Shown one piece after another: positions 10,178 to 18,795 of a DNA stretch of 64,000 bases (position 1 is the first letter of the stretch; each line of letters starts with the position of its first letter). The notes under the pieces are model-generated. The model made no database searches. It was given only the letters and a program-made list of their open reading frames with translations, and was not told the origin of the DNA. The DNA comes from Halovulum marinum (GTDB lineage Bacteria > Pseudomonadota > Alphaproteobacteria > Rhodobacterales > Rhodobacteraceae), in the NCBI RefSeq assembly GCF_009697225.1, contig NZ_WIND01000015.1, positions 1 through 64,000 on the forward strand. Direction: 5' to 3'. Position numbers and translations under genes: made by a program.

Positions 10178-10824
10178 TACTTGGTGCCGAACATCCGGTC
10201 GCCGGCGTCGCCGAGGCCGGGCAGGATGTAGCCCTTCTCGTTCAGCCGCTCGTCCACCGCGGCGGTGACGATGCGCACGTCCGGGTGCGCCTCCTTCATC
10301 CGCCGCACGCCCTCGGGCGCGGCCAGCAGGCACAGGAAACGGATGTCGGTGGCCCCGGCCTGCTTCAGCAGGTCGACCGCCGCGACCGAGGAGTTGCCCG
10401 TCGCCAGCATCGGGTCGACCGCGATCACCGGCCGGTCGGGCAGGTCCGCGGGCACCTTGAAGTAGTACTGCACCGGCTGCAGCGTCTGCTCGTCGCGGTA
10501 GAGCCCGACGAAGCCGACCCGGGCCGAGGGGATCAGTTCCAGCACCCCGTCCAGCAGCCCGTTGCCGGCGCGCAGGATCGAGATCAGCGCCAGCTTCTTG
10601 CCCTCCAGCGTCGGCGCGTCCATCTCGGTCAGCGGCGTGGTGATCCGCTTGCTGGTCAGCGGCAGGTCGCGGGTGACCTCGTAGGCCAGCAGCAGGCTGA
10701 TCTCGCGCAGCAGTTGCCGGAACGACGCGGTCGAGGTCTCGGCCTCGCGCATCACCGTCAGCTTGTGCTGCACCAGCGGGTGATCGACGACAGTCAGGTG
10801 GTCGGGGGTGCGCGCGTGGGTCAT
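10177..10824 (-). CDS. upp: Uracil phosphoribosyltransferase
   Basis: Converts uracil plus PRPP to UMP in pyrimidine salvage. The protein is 215 residues, close to the ~208 of the family. The PRPP-binding loop is [13 protein letters not shown] (residues 133-145). The substrate-binding elements [12 protein letters not shown] and the C-terminal [16 protein letters not shown] are also present. It is the last gene of the leftward cdd-deoC-deoA-deoB-add-upp operon, and its start abuts the add stop codon with no spacer. It rescues uracil from deaminated cytidine or uridine. Confidence 0.96.
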   Translation of the reverse strand: MTHARTPDHLTVVDHPLVQHKLTVMREAETSTASFRQLLREISLLLAYEVTRDLPLTSKRITTPLTEMDAPTLEGKKLALISILRAGNGLLDGVLELIPSARVGFVGLYRDEQTLQPVQYYFKVPADLPDRPVIAVDPMLATGNSSVAAVDLLKQAGATDIRFLCLLAAPEGVRRMKEAHPDVRIVTAAVDERLNEKGYILPGLGDAGDRMFGTK

Positions 10825-11814
10825 TCAGGCCCCTTTCAGCAGCCGGGCGCGGATCGCGGCGCGGGTCGGCTCGTCGCAGAACGCGGCGTCGATCGCGGTC
10901 AGGTTCAGGTCTCGGAATACCTCTTCGCCCCATCCGAAGGTGTTTGCAAGCATCCGGTACTCGTGCGCCATGTCGGTGTGGAAATACGGCGGGTCGTCGG
11001 TCGAGACGGTGACCTTCACCCCCGCCCGCCGCAGCCGGTCGATCGGGTGCGCCGCCCAGCCGGGACAGACCGCCAGCGCCACGTTCGAGCCGGGGTTGAC
11101 CTCCAGCACCACGCCTTCCACGGCCAGCCGCGCCACCAGCGCGGGGTCCTCGATCGCGCGCACGCCGTGGCCGATGCGGGCCGGGCGCAGGTGATCCAGC
11201 GTCTCGCGCACGCTGCCGGGCCCGCAGATCTCGCCGGCGTGGCTGGTCAGGCCCAGCCCGGCCTCGCGCGCGATGTCGAAGGCGGGGGCGAAATCGGCGG
11301 CCGCCAGGTGCCGCTCCTCGCCGCCCATGCCGAACCCGGTCAGCATCGGCCCGGCCGCCTCGGCCGACAGCGCGGCGGCAAGCCGCGCCGCCTCGGGGCC
11401 GAGGTTGCGGATGCAGGTCGAGACGAACCGCGCCTCGATGCCGTGCGCCTTGCGCGCCGCCGCGGCGCCGGCGTAGAGCGCGTCGAGATACTCGAACCAG
11501 GCGCCGCGGTCGCCGCCGCCGCAGATGTGCGGCGCGATGAACAACTCGGTGTAGATCACCCCGTCGTGCGCGGACTTGGCCAGCACCGCCTCGACCAGCC
11601 GGCGGAACTCGTCAGGGCCGGTCAGCACCTCGCAGGCGCGGTGGTAGCAGTCCAGGAACCCGGCGAAATCAGCCCAGGCGTAATGCCCCTGCGCGTCGAA
11701 CACGCCGTTCAGCACCACCCCCTGCTCGCCCGCCAGCAGGCGGATGAAATCCGGCGGCGCCGCCCCCTCCAGGTGCAGGTGCAGCTCGACCTTGGGCAGA
11801 TCCTCGACGCTCAC
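10825..11814 (-). CDS. add: Adenosine deaminase
   Basis: Deaminates adenosine and deoxyadenosine to the inosines. The protein is 329 residues, normal for bacterial Add. Zinc ligands His12 and His14 sit in [12 protein letters not shown], the next histidine and the catalytic glutamate in TSHAGEICG, and the late aspartates in [19 protein letters not shown] precedes the last motif. The GTG at 11814 overlaps the deoB stop (GTGA), fixing the start; the longer open frame upstream is antisense shadow. It sits between phosphopentomutase and uracil phosphoribosyltransferase in the salvage operon. Confidence 0.94.
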   Translation of the reverse strand: MSVEDLPKVELHLHLEGAAPPDFIRLLAGEQGVVLNGVFDAQGHYAWADFAGFLDCYHRACEVLTGPDEFRRLVEAVLAKSAHDGVIYTELFIAPHICGGGDRGAWFEYLDALYAGAAAARKAHGIEARFVSTCIRNLGPEAARLAAALSAEAAGPMLTGFGMGGEERHLAAADFAPAFDIAREAGLGLTSHAGEICGPGSVRETLDHLRPARIGHGVRAIEDPALVARLAVEGVVLEVNPGSNVALAVCPGWAAHPIDRLRRAGVKVTVSTDDPPYFHTDMAHEYRMLANTFGWGEEVFRDLNLTAIDAAFCDEPTRAAIRARLLKGA

Positions 11815-13010
11815 AGCTGGCTCCGTCCATGCCTGCCGGGGGCCAGCCCGATGTGCGCGGCGACGCTTTCGCCGACGTCGGCGAAGCCGCACAGCCCGAT
11901 CTCGCCCGGCGGCACGCCGGCCATCAGCACCGGCACCCGCTCGCGGGTGTGGTCGGTGCCGGTCCAGGTCGGATCGTTGCCGTGATCGGCGGTGAAGATC
12001 AGCAGATCGCCGTCGCGCAGCCTGCCGATCAGCTCCGGCACCCGCGCGTCGAACGCCTCCAGGTGCCGCGCATAGCCGGCCACGTCGCGCGGATGGCCAC
12101 ACAGCGAGTCAAACTCGACGTAGTTCGCGAACACCAGGTCCCCCGGCGCGGCGCGGTCCATCGCCTCCAGCGTCCGGTCGACCAGCCCCATGTCGTCCTG
12201 CGCCTTCAGCACCTCGCCGATGCCCTGCCCGGCGAAGATGTCGCGGATCTTGCCGATCCCCCAGACCGTGCCGCCCGCCGCCGTGACCCGGTCGCAGATC
12301 GTCGGCTCGGGCGGGGCGATGGCGTAGTCGCGTCGGTTGGCGGTGCGCCTGAAATCTTCGGGGGTCTCGCCGACGAAGGGCCGCGCGATCACCCGCCCGA
12401 CCTTCATCGGATGGACGATCCCGGCGGCGATCTTGCACAGCTTCAGCAGCCGCTCCAGCCCGAAATGCTGCTCGTGCGCTGCGATCTGGAACACGCTGTC
12501 TGCCGAGGTGTAACAGATCGGCTTGCCCGAACGGATATGCTCCTGCCCCAGCTCGCGGATGATCGGCATGCCGCTGGCGTGCCTGTTGCCGAGGATCCCC
12601 GGCAGCTCGCCGCGCTCGATCAGCGCGTCGGTGACCTGCTTCGGGAAGGTCGGCACCTCCTGCGGGAAATAGTGCCAGGCGAACGGCACCGGCACGCCCG
12701 CCAGCTCCCAATGCCCCGAGGGCGTGTCCTTGCCCTGCGACACCTCGGTCGCCGCCCCCCAGCGGCCCGTCGGCCCGGCGCCAAGCCCCGGCGCCTCCAG
12801 CCCCGAGGCCAGCGTGATCGCCCGCCCCAGCCCCAGCGCGTCGAGGTTGGGCATCTGCAGCGGCCCCGAGCGGCCCTCGTCCGCGCGGCCCGCCGCGCAG
12901 GCCTCGGCGATGTGGCCCAGCGTGTTCGAGCCCGCGTCACCATACGCCTCGGCATCCGGCGCCCCGCCGCAGCCGACGGAATCGAGCACGCAGAGGATTG
13001 CCCGGCTCAT
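11811..13010 (-). CDS. deoB: Phosphopentomutase
   Basis: Interconverts (deoxy)ribose-1-phosphate and (deoxy)ribose-5-phosphate, linking nucleoside phosphorolysis to DeoC. The 399 residues fit the DeoB family of the alkaline-phosphatase superfamily. The metal-binding N terminus is [25 protein letters not shown] follows, and the C-terminal metal site is [19 protein letters not shown]. The phosphorylatable threonine would be in the [12 protein letters not shown] loop, which is present. Its start overlaps the deoA stop by four bases (ATGA) and its stop overlaps add, so it is an internal operon gene. Confidence 0.96.
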   Translation of the reverse strand: MSRAILCVLDSVGCGGAPDAEAYGDAGSNTLGHIAEACAAGRADEGRSGPLQMPNLDALGLGRAITLASGLEAPGLGAGPTGRWGAATEVSQGKDTPSGHWELAGVPVPFAWHYFPQEVPTFPKQVTDALIERGELPGILGNRHASGMPIIRELGQEHIRSGKPICYTSADSVFQIAAHEQHFGLERLLKLCKIAAGIVHPMKVGRVIARPFVGETPEDFRRTANRRDYAIAPPEPTICDRVTAAGGTVWGIGKIRDIFAGQGIGEVLKAQDDMGLVDRTLEAMDRAAPGDLVFANYVEFDSLCGHPRDVAGYARHLEAFDARVPELIGRLRDGDLLIFTADHGNDPTWTGTDHTRERVPVLMAGVPPGEIGLCGFADVGESVAAHIGLAPGRHGRSQL

Positions 13011-14314
13011 TTGATCTTCTTCACGATCAGCGGCGACTCGTCGCCGGGCACGTCGCCGATGGTATAGGCCGCGACCAGCCGCCTGCGCGCCACCTCGACG
13101 TCATCGGCAGACGCGGCGTGGATGCGCGCGATCGGCGTCTCGGCATCGACGCGGCGGCCCCGCCCCGCCAGCCAGTCCAGCCCGACGCGCGGGTTGATGC
13201 TGTCGGTGGCCTGTCTGCGGCCGCCGCCCAGTTCCACCACGGTCCAGCCGACGGCGCGGGTGTCGATGGCGGTCACGAAGCCCTCGGCCTGGGCATAGAC
13301 CTCCTCGATCACCTGCGCGTCGGGCAGGTGCGTGTGGTAATCCTCGAGGATGTCCGGCGGGCCGCCCAGCGCGTGAACCATGCGCCCGAACACCTCGGCC
13401 GCCTTGCCCGATTGCAGCACGTCCTGCATCTTCGCTTCGCCCTCGGCGTCGTCCTTCGCCAGCCCGGCCGAGACCAGCGCCGCCGCGCCCAGCACCACGA
13501 CCACGTCCCATAGCCGGCTGTCGATCTCGTCGCCCTTCAGGAATTCGATGGCGCAGGCGACCTCCAGCGCGTTGCCGGCGACGCTGGCCAGCGGCTCGTT
13601 CATGTCGGTGATCAGCGCCGAGGTCCTGCACCCGGCGCCGTTCGCCACGTCGACCAGCGCGCGGGCCAGCGCCTCGGCGTCCTTCTGCCTGGCCATGAAC
13701 GCGCCCGAGCCGGTCTTGACGTCCAGCACCAGCGCCTCCAGCCCGGCGGCCAGCTTCTTCGACAGGATCGAGGCGGTGATCAGGTCGATGCTTTCCACCG
13801 TCGCGGTGACGTCGCGGACAGCATAAAGCCGCCGGTCGGCGGGCGCGATGTCCGGCGTCTGGCCGATGATCGCGCAGCCGACCTCGCGCGTGACCTTGCG
13901 CAGCAGCTCCACGTCGGGCTGCGTCCTGTAGCCGGGGATCGAATCGAACTTGTCCAGCGTGCCGCCGGTGTGCCCCAGTCCGCGCCCCGAGATCATCGGC
14001 ACATACGCCCCGCAGGCGGCCAGCGCCGGCGCCAGCATCAGCGAGGTGTTGTCGCCCACCCCGCCGGTGGAGTGCTTGTCCACCACCGGGCCGGGCAGGT
14101 CCCACCGCAGCACCGTGCCGCTGTCGCGCATCGCTTCGGTGAAGGCGACCCGCTCGGCGTCCTCCATGCCGTTGAAGTAGACCGCCATGGCGAACGCCGC
14201 GACCTGACCTTCCGAGAAACTGTCGTCGGTGATCCCCCTGACCACGAAGCGCAATTCCTCGTCCGTCAGCCGCTTGCCGTCACGCTTCTTGCCGATCAGT
14301 TCTGCTGCAAGCAT
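13007..14314 (-). CDS. deoA: Thymidine phosphorylase
   Basis: Phosphorolyses thymidine and deoxyuridine to the free base and deoxyribose-1-phosphate. The 435 residues match E. coli-type DeoA. The phosphate/pyrimidine site signature [15 protein letters not shown] is complete, with [14 protein letters not shown] downstream and [12 protein letters not shown] in the second domain. The ATG at 14314 overlaps the stop of the preceding unknown gene (TGATG), so that foreign-looking gene is translationally coupled to it. The product feeds DeoB and then DeoC. Confidence 0.96.
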   Translation of the reverse strand: MLAAELIGKKRDGKRLTDEELRFVVRGITDDSFSEGQVAAFAMAVYFNGMEDAERVAFTEAMRDSGTVLRWDLPGPVVDKHSTGGVGDNTSLMLAPALAACGAYVPMISGRGLGHTGGTLDKFDSIPGYRTQPDVELLRKVTREVGCAIIGQTPDIAPADRRLYAVRDVTATVESIDLITASILSKKLAAGLEALVLDVKTGSGAFMARQKDAEALARALVDVANGAGCRTSALITDMNEPLASVAGNALEVACAIEFLKGDEIDSRLWDVVVVLGAAALVSAGLAKDDAEGEAKMQDVLQSGKAAEVFGRMVHALGGPPDILEDYHTHLPDAQVIEEVYAQAEGFVTAIDTRAVGWTVVELGGGRRQATDSINPRVGLDWLAGRGRRVDAETPIARIHAASADDVEVARRRLVAAYTIGDVPGDESPLIVKKIK

Positions 14315-14721
14315 CAGCCCAAGTTGTCCCTTCTAATCAACTTGGCGCGCAGCCAGTTGTCTTCGCGTTCCTCCACAAGAAAGATCCCGGTGAAGCGTTT
14401 CCTTCCGCGCTTCGCCTGATGGTTGCCAAGGCTGTTAACAGCAGTGCCTATGTCCTCATAAACGTATATGAGCACATGCTCTCCGGCTGATGGCGCGAGT
14501 TGATGAAACTTTCGACTTCGTCGAAGTTGCGGTTCGGAGAAGTTTCTCTGTAGCCACTTCCTTGTATCAAGCACCGACCTTCGCGCCTGTTTGTCAAACT
14601 CCAACTCAGTATGGCCGACAATGAGCGAAGGAAATTGACCGAAGCGTCCTGTCCACGCGTAGCCCGCTTCATCAATTTTGGGCCTTTCCGGAAGCCGCGA
14701 CAGATCGATCTCGGCCAGCAT
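14314..14721 (-). CDS. Unknown 135-residue protein inserted in the deo operon
   Basis: I do not recognise this protein. It is short, basic and soluble, with no membrane segment or signal peptide. Visible features are [15 protein letters not shown] near the N terminus, a basic middle ([19 protein letters not shown]) and a C-terminal [16 protein letters not shown] followed by a lysine/arginine-rich tail. G+C is about 50% by eye against about 70% on both sides, and its codons use many A/T third positions, which points to recent acquisition. It is nevertheless neatly embedded: its ATG overlaps the deoC stop and its stop overlaps the deoA start (TGATG both times). The function is unknown. Confidence 0.7.
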   Translation of the reverse strand: MLAEIDLSRLPERPKIDEAGYAWTGRFGQFPSLIVGHTELEFDKQARRSVLDTRKWLQRNFSEPQLRRSRKFHQLAPSAGEHVLIYVYEDIGTAVNSLGNHQAKRGRKRFTGIFLVEEREDNWLRAKLIRRDNLG

Positions 14722-15491
14722 CAATAACCCTCGCCCACGTCCGCCGGCTCCTCGCCGTTCAGCGTCGCCAGCAGCGCCGTCAGCACCGAGGACGCGCCGA
14801 TCCGGAACACCGCCGGGCGGGCCCAGTCCGCGCCCATGACCTCGTCGCACAGCGCCAGATAGGCGGCGGCATCCTGGGTCGTCTTCACCCCGCCCGCGGG
14901 CTTCAGCCCGACCGGGTGGTCGGCCTGGGCGATGACCTCCAGCATGACGCGGGCGGCCTCGGGGGTGGCGTTGATCGGCACCTTGCCGGTCGAGGTCTTG
15001 AGGAAATCCGCGCCGCCCTCGACCGCCAGCTCCGCGGCCTGGCGGATCAGCTCGGCATCGCCCAGCACGCCGGTCTCCAGGATCGCCTTGACCTGCGCGC
15101 CGCCGGCGGCGTCCCTGGTGCGCGCCACCGCCGAGGTCACCAGCTGCGGGTGCCCCTCCAGCAGCGCCTTGTAGGGGATCACCATGTCGATCTCGTCGGC
15201 GCCCTCGGTCACCGCCTGCTGGGTCAGCTGCATCACCGCGCCGGTGTCGTCGTCGCCGCCGGGAAAGGCGACCACGGTGGCGATGCGCACGCCGCTGCCG
15301 CCCAGCGCGGCGCGCGCGACGGACACGAACCGCGGCCAGACGCAGACCGCGGCGACCGGGCCGTGCGGGGTCAGCGCCCGGTCGCACAGCGCGCGCACGT
15401 CTTCGGCGGTGCAGTCGTCGTCAAGGTTGGTCAGATCGAGGCAGGCCAGCGCGCGGGCGGCCGCCGTCTTCAACTCGTCGTCGTCGGGCAT
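14721..15491 (-). CDS. deoC: Deoxyribose-phosphate aldolase
   Basis: Class I aldolase that splits 2-deoxyribose-5-phosphate to acetaldehyde and glyceraldehyde-3-phosphate, the exit of deoxynucleoside catabolism. It is 256 residues. The Schiff-base lysine lies in FLKTSTGKVPINAT, the second active-site lysine in VGLKPAGGVKTTQDA, and EIDMVIPYKALLEG carries the conserved catalytic acid region. It starts 17 bases after the cdd stop and ends by overlapping the unknown gene of the operon. Confidence 0.96.
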   Translation of the reverse strand: MPDDDELKTAAARALACLDLTNLDDDCTAEDVRALCDRALTPHGPVAAVCVWPRFVSVARAALGGSGVRIATVVAFPGGDDDTGAVMQLTQQAVTEGADEIDMVIPYKALLEGHPQLVTSAVARTRDAAGGAQVKAILETGVLGDAELIRQAAELAVEGGADFLKTSTGKVPINATPEAARVMLEVIAQADHPVGLKPAGGVKTTQDAAAYLALCDEVMGADWARPAVFRIGASSVLTALLATLNGEEPADVGEGY

Positions 15492-15508
15492 GGGATCAAT
15501 CCAGGGCT

Positions 15509-15901
15509 TCAGTCCAGGTGGGTCGGGCGAAACGCGCCGGGCAGCAGTTCCCCGACGGTGGTGCGGGCGCGCGGCCCGTCAAGCCCGGCCAGCGTGACCG
15601 GAACCTGCGGCCCGGCGAATTCGGCCAGCTTCTGGCGGCAGCCGCCGCAGGGCTGGATCGGCTCGCCGCTGTCGGCGATCACCAGCACCTCGGCGATGCG
15701 AAGATGCCCCGCCGCGACCATCGCCGCGATCGCGCCGGCCTCGGCGCAGGTGCCTTCGGGATAGGCCACGTTCTCGACGTTGCAGCCGGCGAAGACGGCG
15801 CCGTCCTCGGTGCGCAGCGCCGCGCCGACCCGGAACTTCGAATAGGGCGCATGGGCGTTGTCCCGCGCCGCCCGGGCCGCTTCGAAAAGATCCATCGACA
15901 T
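15509..15901 (-). CDS. cdd: Cytidine deaminase
   Basis: Deaminates cytidine and deoxycytidine to uridines. At 130 residues it is the small tetrameric zinc type. Zinc and catalytic residues are visible as GCNVENVAYPEGTCAEAGA (Cys and the proton-shuttling Glu) and PCGGCRQK, so three cysteines bind zinc. The N terminus has APYSKFRVGAAL. The start at 15901 (MSMDLF) gives the usual length; an ATG two codons in is also possible, and an upstream extension lacks coding character. It is the first gene of the leftward salvage operon. Confidence 0.94.
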   Translation of the reverse strand: MSMDLFEAARAARDNAHAPYSKFRVGAALRTEDGAVFAGCNVENVAYPEGTCAEAGAIAAMVAAGHLRIAEVLVIADSGEPIQPCGGCRQKLAEFAGPQVPVTLAGLDGPRARTTVGELLPGAFRPTHLD

Positions 15902-15991
15902 CGCCCGCCGCGCCCCCTGCTGACCGCTCGGACCGACTATCGCCGCCGCCCCCGGCGGTTGCAAGGGGCGCGCGGCGTCGGGGCGCGGGCC

Positions 15992-16603
15992 TCAGCGCCC
16001 GGCGTAGCCGCGGACGATCTGCGCCAGCCGCGCCGCGCCCAGGATCGGCGGCAGCAGGGTCAGCACCCCGCCCTGCGCGTCCAGCACGTAGATGTGGCTG
16101 CCGTGGGCGAACACCGGCCCGTACTCGGGATCCTCGAACACCACCGAGTGCTCGACCTGGAAGGCGTCCCGGGCGCGCGCAAGCTCGGCCTCGGTGCCGG
16201 TCAGCCCGACGAAGCGCGGATGCTGCGCCGCCAGCGGCGGACCGATGGTCCGCACCGTGTCGCGCGCCGGATCCACCGTCACCATCACCGGCGTCACCGC
16301 CAGCCCGCCGGCGTCCAGCGCCCGCGTCGCCTCGGCCATCAGCGGCAGCGCCACCGGGCAGATCGACCGGCAGTTGGCATAGCCGAAGAACAGCAGCTGC
16401 ATCCGCCCCTGCGGGTCGGCCTCGGTGCGCCGCGCGCCGGTCTGGTCGGTCAGCGCGAACGGCCCGCCGATGCCGGCCAGGAATCCCGCCCCGGTGTCGG
16501 CCGCAACGCCCGCGGCCGGCGCCGCCGCGGACGCGGCGCGGTCGTGCGCCGCTGCCGGCCCCGCCAGTGCCAGCGCCAGCGCCAGCGCCGCCGCCCGGAT
16601 CAC
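15992..16603 (-). CDS. SCO1/SenC/PrrC-family copper chaperone-like protein
   Basis: A 203-residue secreted or membrane-anchored thioredoxin-fold protein. An Ala/Leu-rich signal segment (residues 1-19, ending AGPAAAHD) is followed by the SCO core. The CxxxC copper/redox motif is YANCRSICPV (Cys78, Cys82) and the conserved histidine is in FAHGSHIYVLD (about residues 167-170). SCO proteins insert copper into the CuA site of cytochrome oxidase or act as thiol oxidoreductases. The GTG at 16603 overlaps the stop of the upstream gene (GTGA). The partners here are two unusual periplasmic proteins rather than oxidase genes, so the client is unclear. Confidence 0.87.
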   Translation of the reverse strand: MIRAAALALALALAGPAAAHDRAASAAAPAAGVAADTGAGFLAGIGGPFALTDQTGARRTEADPQGRMQLLFFGYANCRSICPVALPLMAEATRALDAGGLAVTPVMVTVDPARDTVRTIGPPLAAQHPRFVGLTGTEAELARARDAFQVEHSVVFEDPEYGPVFAHGSHIYVLDAQGGVLTLLPPILGAARLAQIVRGYAGR

Positions 16604-17166
16604 CGGAACCACTCTTCCAGGAAGTCGGCGTCGGCCTCGGCGCCCAGCCCCAGCCAGCCCTCCTTCTCGATCTCGGCCAGCACGCGCGGATCGCGCCGGA
16701 ACCACGGCCCCTCGCCGGCGGCATCCGGGTTCGCCTCGGCCCAGTCCTTGGTCCACTTGTTCGCGGCGACCCACTCGTCCGAACCGGCGGCCCGGATCTT
16801 CTGCAGCAGATAGACGTTCCGCGCCCCGAGATCCTCGTCGGTGATCAGCAGCCCGTCGACCTCGACCGCCTGGCCGCAGAACGGCGCCAGCTCGTTTGCC
16901 GCGCCCGAGAACACCGGCTGCGCGTTCTTCAGCGGCAGCACCATCACGTCATCCTCGGTGCGCAGCAGCGCCAGCTGCCGCCGGCCGTCGCCGCAGTTGT
17001 CGGGGCAGTCGCCGGCCAGCTCGCACAGCGGATCGACCACGGTGGCGGCGAAACGCGCCTTGGACTCGCCGTAGAGCCCCCATTCCCTGGCCTCGGAGCC
17101 GTCCGAGAAATCCTGCGCCGCGGCCGGTACGGCCAGCAGCGCCATCGCGAAAGCAACCTGTCTCAT
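16600..17166 (-). CDS. Secreted cysteine-containing protein of unknown function
   Basis: A 188-residue protein with a clear signal peptide (about residues 1-17, ending AVPAAAQD). The mature part has a cysteine cluster, DPLCELAGDCPDNCGDGRRQ, and a fourth or fifth cysteine in LAPFCGQAVEVDG, then NVYLLQKIRAAGSDEWVAAN and a C-terminal acidic/aromatic tail. I do not recognise a named family. I chose the ATG at 17166, which has GAGGGG six bases upstream; an ATG at 17181 overlapping the previous stop is the alternative. It lies between the other periplasmic protein and the SCO protein with overlapping ends, so a shared role in copper or thiol chemistry is a reasonable inference. Confidence 0.7.
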   Translation of the reverse strand: MRQVAFAMALLAVPAAAQDFSDGSEAREWGLYGESKARFAATVVDPLCELAGDCPDNCGDGRRQLALLRTEDDVMVLPLKNAQPVFSGAANELAPFCGQAVEVDGLLITDEDLGARNVYLLQKIRAAGSDEWVAANKWTKDWAEANPDAAGEGPWFRRDPRVLAEIEKEGWLGLGAEADADFLEEWFR

Positions 17167-17177
17167 CGCGGTGCCCC

Positions 17178-17642
17178 TCATTGCGGATCGGGGATGGCGA
17201 AGCCGGGCACCACGCCGAAATCCTCGTGCGTCAGGCGCACGATGTCGGCGTCGGCGACCACCTGCTCGACCACCAGGTAGTTGATGCCGTCGCGGCGGTA
17301 CAGCATGCCCTCGGCGGTGATCTCGTGGCTGGCGATGCGCAGCTGCGTGTCGCCGCCGTTCGCGGTGTCGTCGCCGGCGATCTTCAGCACCATGTAGACG
17401 GTGCCGTCGTCCGCCAGCAGCCCGACCGGGATGCCGCCGGCAGAACACCACAGCGCGCAGGTATGATGCGCCGAGCCGACCACCGCCTCCGGGCCGCCCA
17501 TCACCCCCGAATAGTAGCACCAGGTGTCGATCGCCTCGCCGGTGACGGTCACGCGCTCGCCCTCGGCGGCCGCCGCGGCGCCGCCCCAGGCAAGCCCGCC
17601 CATCACCCCCGCAAGCAGCACGGCGCCGGTCCTCTGTTTCAT
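17178..17642 (-). CDS. Secreted Cys/His/Trp-motif protein of unknown function
   Basis: A 154-residue protein with a signal peptide (about residues 1-26, GGLAWGGAAAAAEG). The mature part starts with a conserved-looking block, GEAIDTWCYYSGVMGG, then GSAHHTCALWCSAGGIPVG. Three cysteines, a His-His pair and two tryptophans fall within 45 residues, the kind of arrangement that binds a metal or haem. The C-terminal half is a beta-rich domain. The family name is unknown to me. The ATG at 17642 has GGGAGG at seven bases; the upstream TTG-initiated extension is unlikely. It is the first gene of the three-gene leftward unit ending in the SCO protein. Confidence 0.7.
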   Translation of the reverse strand: MKQRTGAVLLAGVMGGLAWGGAAAAAEGERVTVTGEAIDTWCYYSGVMGGPEAVVGSAHHTCALWCSAGGIPVGLLADDGTVYMVLKIAGDDTANGGDTQLRIASHEITAEGMLYRRDGINYLVVEQVVADADIVRLTHEDFGVVPGFAIPDPQ

Positions 17643-17794
17643 CTCGTCCTCCCTCGGCAACGGTCCGGGGCGGACGATAGCAGCTATGGCCGCGCCGGGG
17701 CTGTCACGCTTTGATGACCGCGACTTGATGGCCGCGAATCAATGGCTGCCGCGCGCGCGGCGCGCCCGGCACCCCGCCCGTTCGACCGGTCCGG

Positions 17795-18586
17795 TCAGCC
17801 CGGCCCGTCCGGCTGGTCCGCCGGGCGCGCGCAACGCAGCCACGCCCAGGCCGCATCCTCGCCGTCCAGCGGAAAGGTGCGCACGTCCATCGGCATCACC
17901 GGCTCCATCATCCGCGCCAGCGTGCGCAGCCAGGCGGCGTCGGTGACGATGGCATAGCGGCCCAGATGCCGTAGCGCGTTCAGCTTCATCGAGAACAGCC
18001 CCGAGCGGGTCAGCAGCCGCGGGTCGAAACCCTCGAACCGGCGCACGCGCGCCAGCATGTCGATGGTGTCGTGCCGGTCGACCAGCGCGTCGATGCGCTC
18101 GATGATCGGGTCCAGGTCGGCGGCGTCGAACGGCCCGTCCAGCTCGAAGGCGAAGACGTCGGGCTGGCCGGTGGGGATCTCGCGCAGGCCGCCGCGCAGC
18201 ACGTCGGCGCGGCGCAGGCGCGGCGCATCCGCCACCCAGGCGCGCGCGGCGTCAGACTCGGCGGCGCCGAAGGCGCGCATGTCGGTGCCGGGCAGCAGCG
18301 CGTCGGCCCAGCGCGTCAGCGCGGCGAGGAACTGCTTGTCACTGACCAGCGCCACCCGCGGCACCCGACGCAGCCGCGGCAGCAGCGCCAGTTCGCGGCG
18401 GGCGTCCTCGACGATGGCGTCAGCGGTCATGTCGGACAGGCCGGACAGATCGACCACCACGCCGACCCGCCCGCGCCCCTTCAGCGCCTCGTCCAGCGCG
18501 GCGTAGAACGGCAGGATCTCGTCGCGCGTCACCGTGCCCTCCAGCACCGCGTGGATCACGCTGCCGGTCCTGTCCAAACGCAGCAT
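17795..18586 (-). CDS. Protein with two SpoIIAA-like (STAS) domains
   Basis: A 263-residue cytoplasmic protein that reads as two tandem SpoIIAA-like/STAS units. Unit 1 is about residues 1-120 (GSVIHAVLEGTVTRDEILPFY, then VGVVVDLSGLSD). Unit 2 is about 133-250 (FAFELDGPFDAADLDPIIER, then GRYAIVTDAAWLR). Such domains are found in anti-anti-sigma-like and lipid-binding proteins, but no kinase or sigma factor is adjacent. The ATG at 18586 follows a G-rich GGGGGGAG seven bases upstream; the longer frame to 18646 is unlikely. A perfect 14-bp palindrome lies 55 bases upstream. Confidence 0.7.
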   Translation of the reverse strand: MLRLDRTGSVIHAVLEGTVTRDEILPFYAALDEALKGRGRVGVVVDLSGLSDMTADAIVEDARRELALLPRLRRVPRVALVSDKQFLAALTRWADALLPGTDMRAFGAAESDAARAWVADAPRLRRADVLRGGLREIPTGQPDVFAFELDGPFDAADLDPIIERIDALVDRHDTIDMLARVRRFEGFDPRLLTRSGLFSMKLNALRHLGRYAIVTDAAWLRTLARMMEPVMPMDVRTFPLDGEDAAWAWLRCARPADQPDGPG

Positions 18587-18640
18587 AGCTCCCCCCGCAT
18601 GCCGGTTGATCAGGGGAATGATACGCCAACGGGACAAACA

Positions 18641-18654
18641 GTTCACGCGTGAAC
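18641..18654. promoter_or_regulatory. Perfect 14-bp palindrome upstream of the STAS-domain gene
   Basis: GTTCACGCGTGAAC is a perfect palindrome 55 bases before the STAS-protein start codon, in a relatively AT-rich gap. Its position and symmetry suit an operator for a dimeric repressor; no regulator gene lies next to it. A second, imperfect palindrome (TTAACCTGCAGGTAA, 18671-18685) follows. Confidence 0.4.
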
Positions 18655-18720
18655 GCCGGCCGAGACCGCGTTAACCTGCAGGTAAGATTGGAAACACCTT
18701 TTTCATCAACGGGTTAAGGG

Positions 18721-18751
18721 GGTTTACACGGTGAAAAGCCGCGGATTTCAC
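18721..18751. repeat. Dispersed 31-bp element, copy A (after prpE)
   Basis: The segment begins GGTTTACACGGTGAAAAG and contains GTGAAA...TTTCAC arms around a CCGCGG core. It matches the element at 61510-61539 at about 26 of 31 positions. Both lie in AT-rich gaps just beyond the 3' end of a leftward gene (prpE here, ppx there). It can fold as a small hairpin. The role is unknown. Confidence 0.55.
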
Positions 18752-18795
18752 GGTTCGGGACCAGCTCGGGGCCGGATCGGCCCGGTCCGGCAAGG

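Noticed and set aside
9952-11985. Long plus-strand frame beginning with a signal-peptide-like hydrophobic stretch
   Set aside because: It runs antisense through upp and add, whose products have complete catalytic motifs; the hydrophobic start is a by-product of GC-rich codons.
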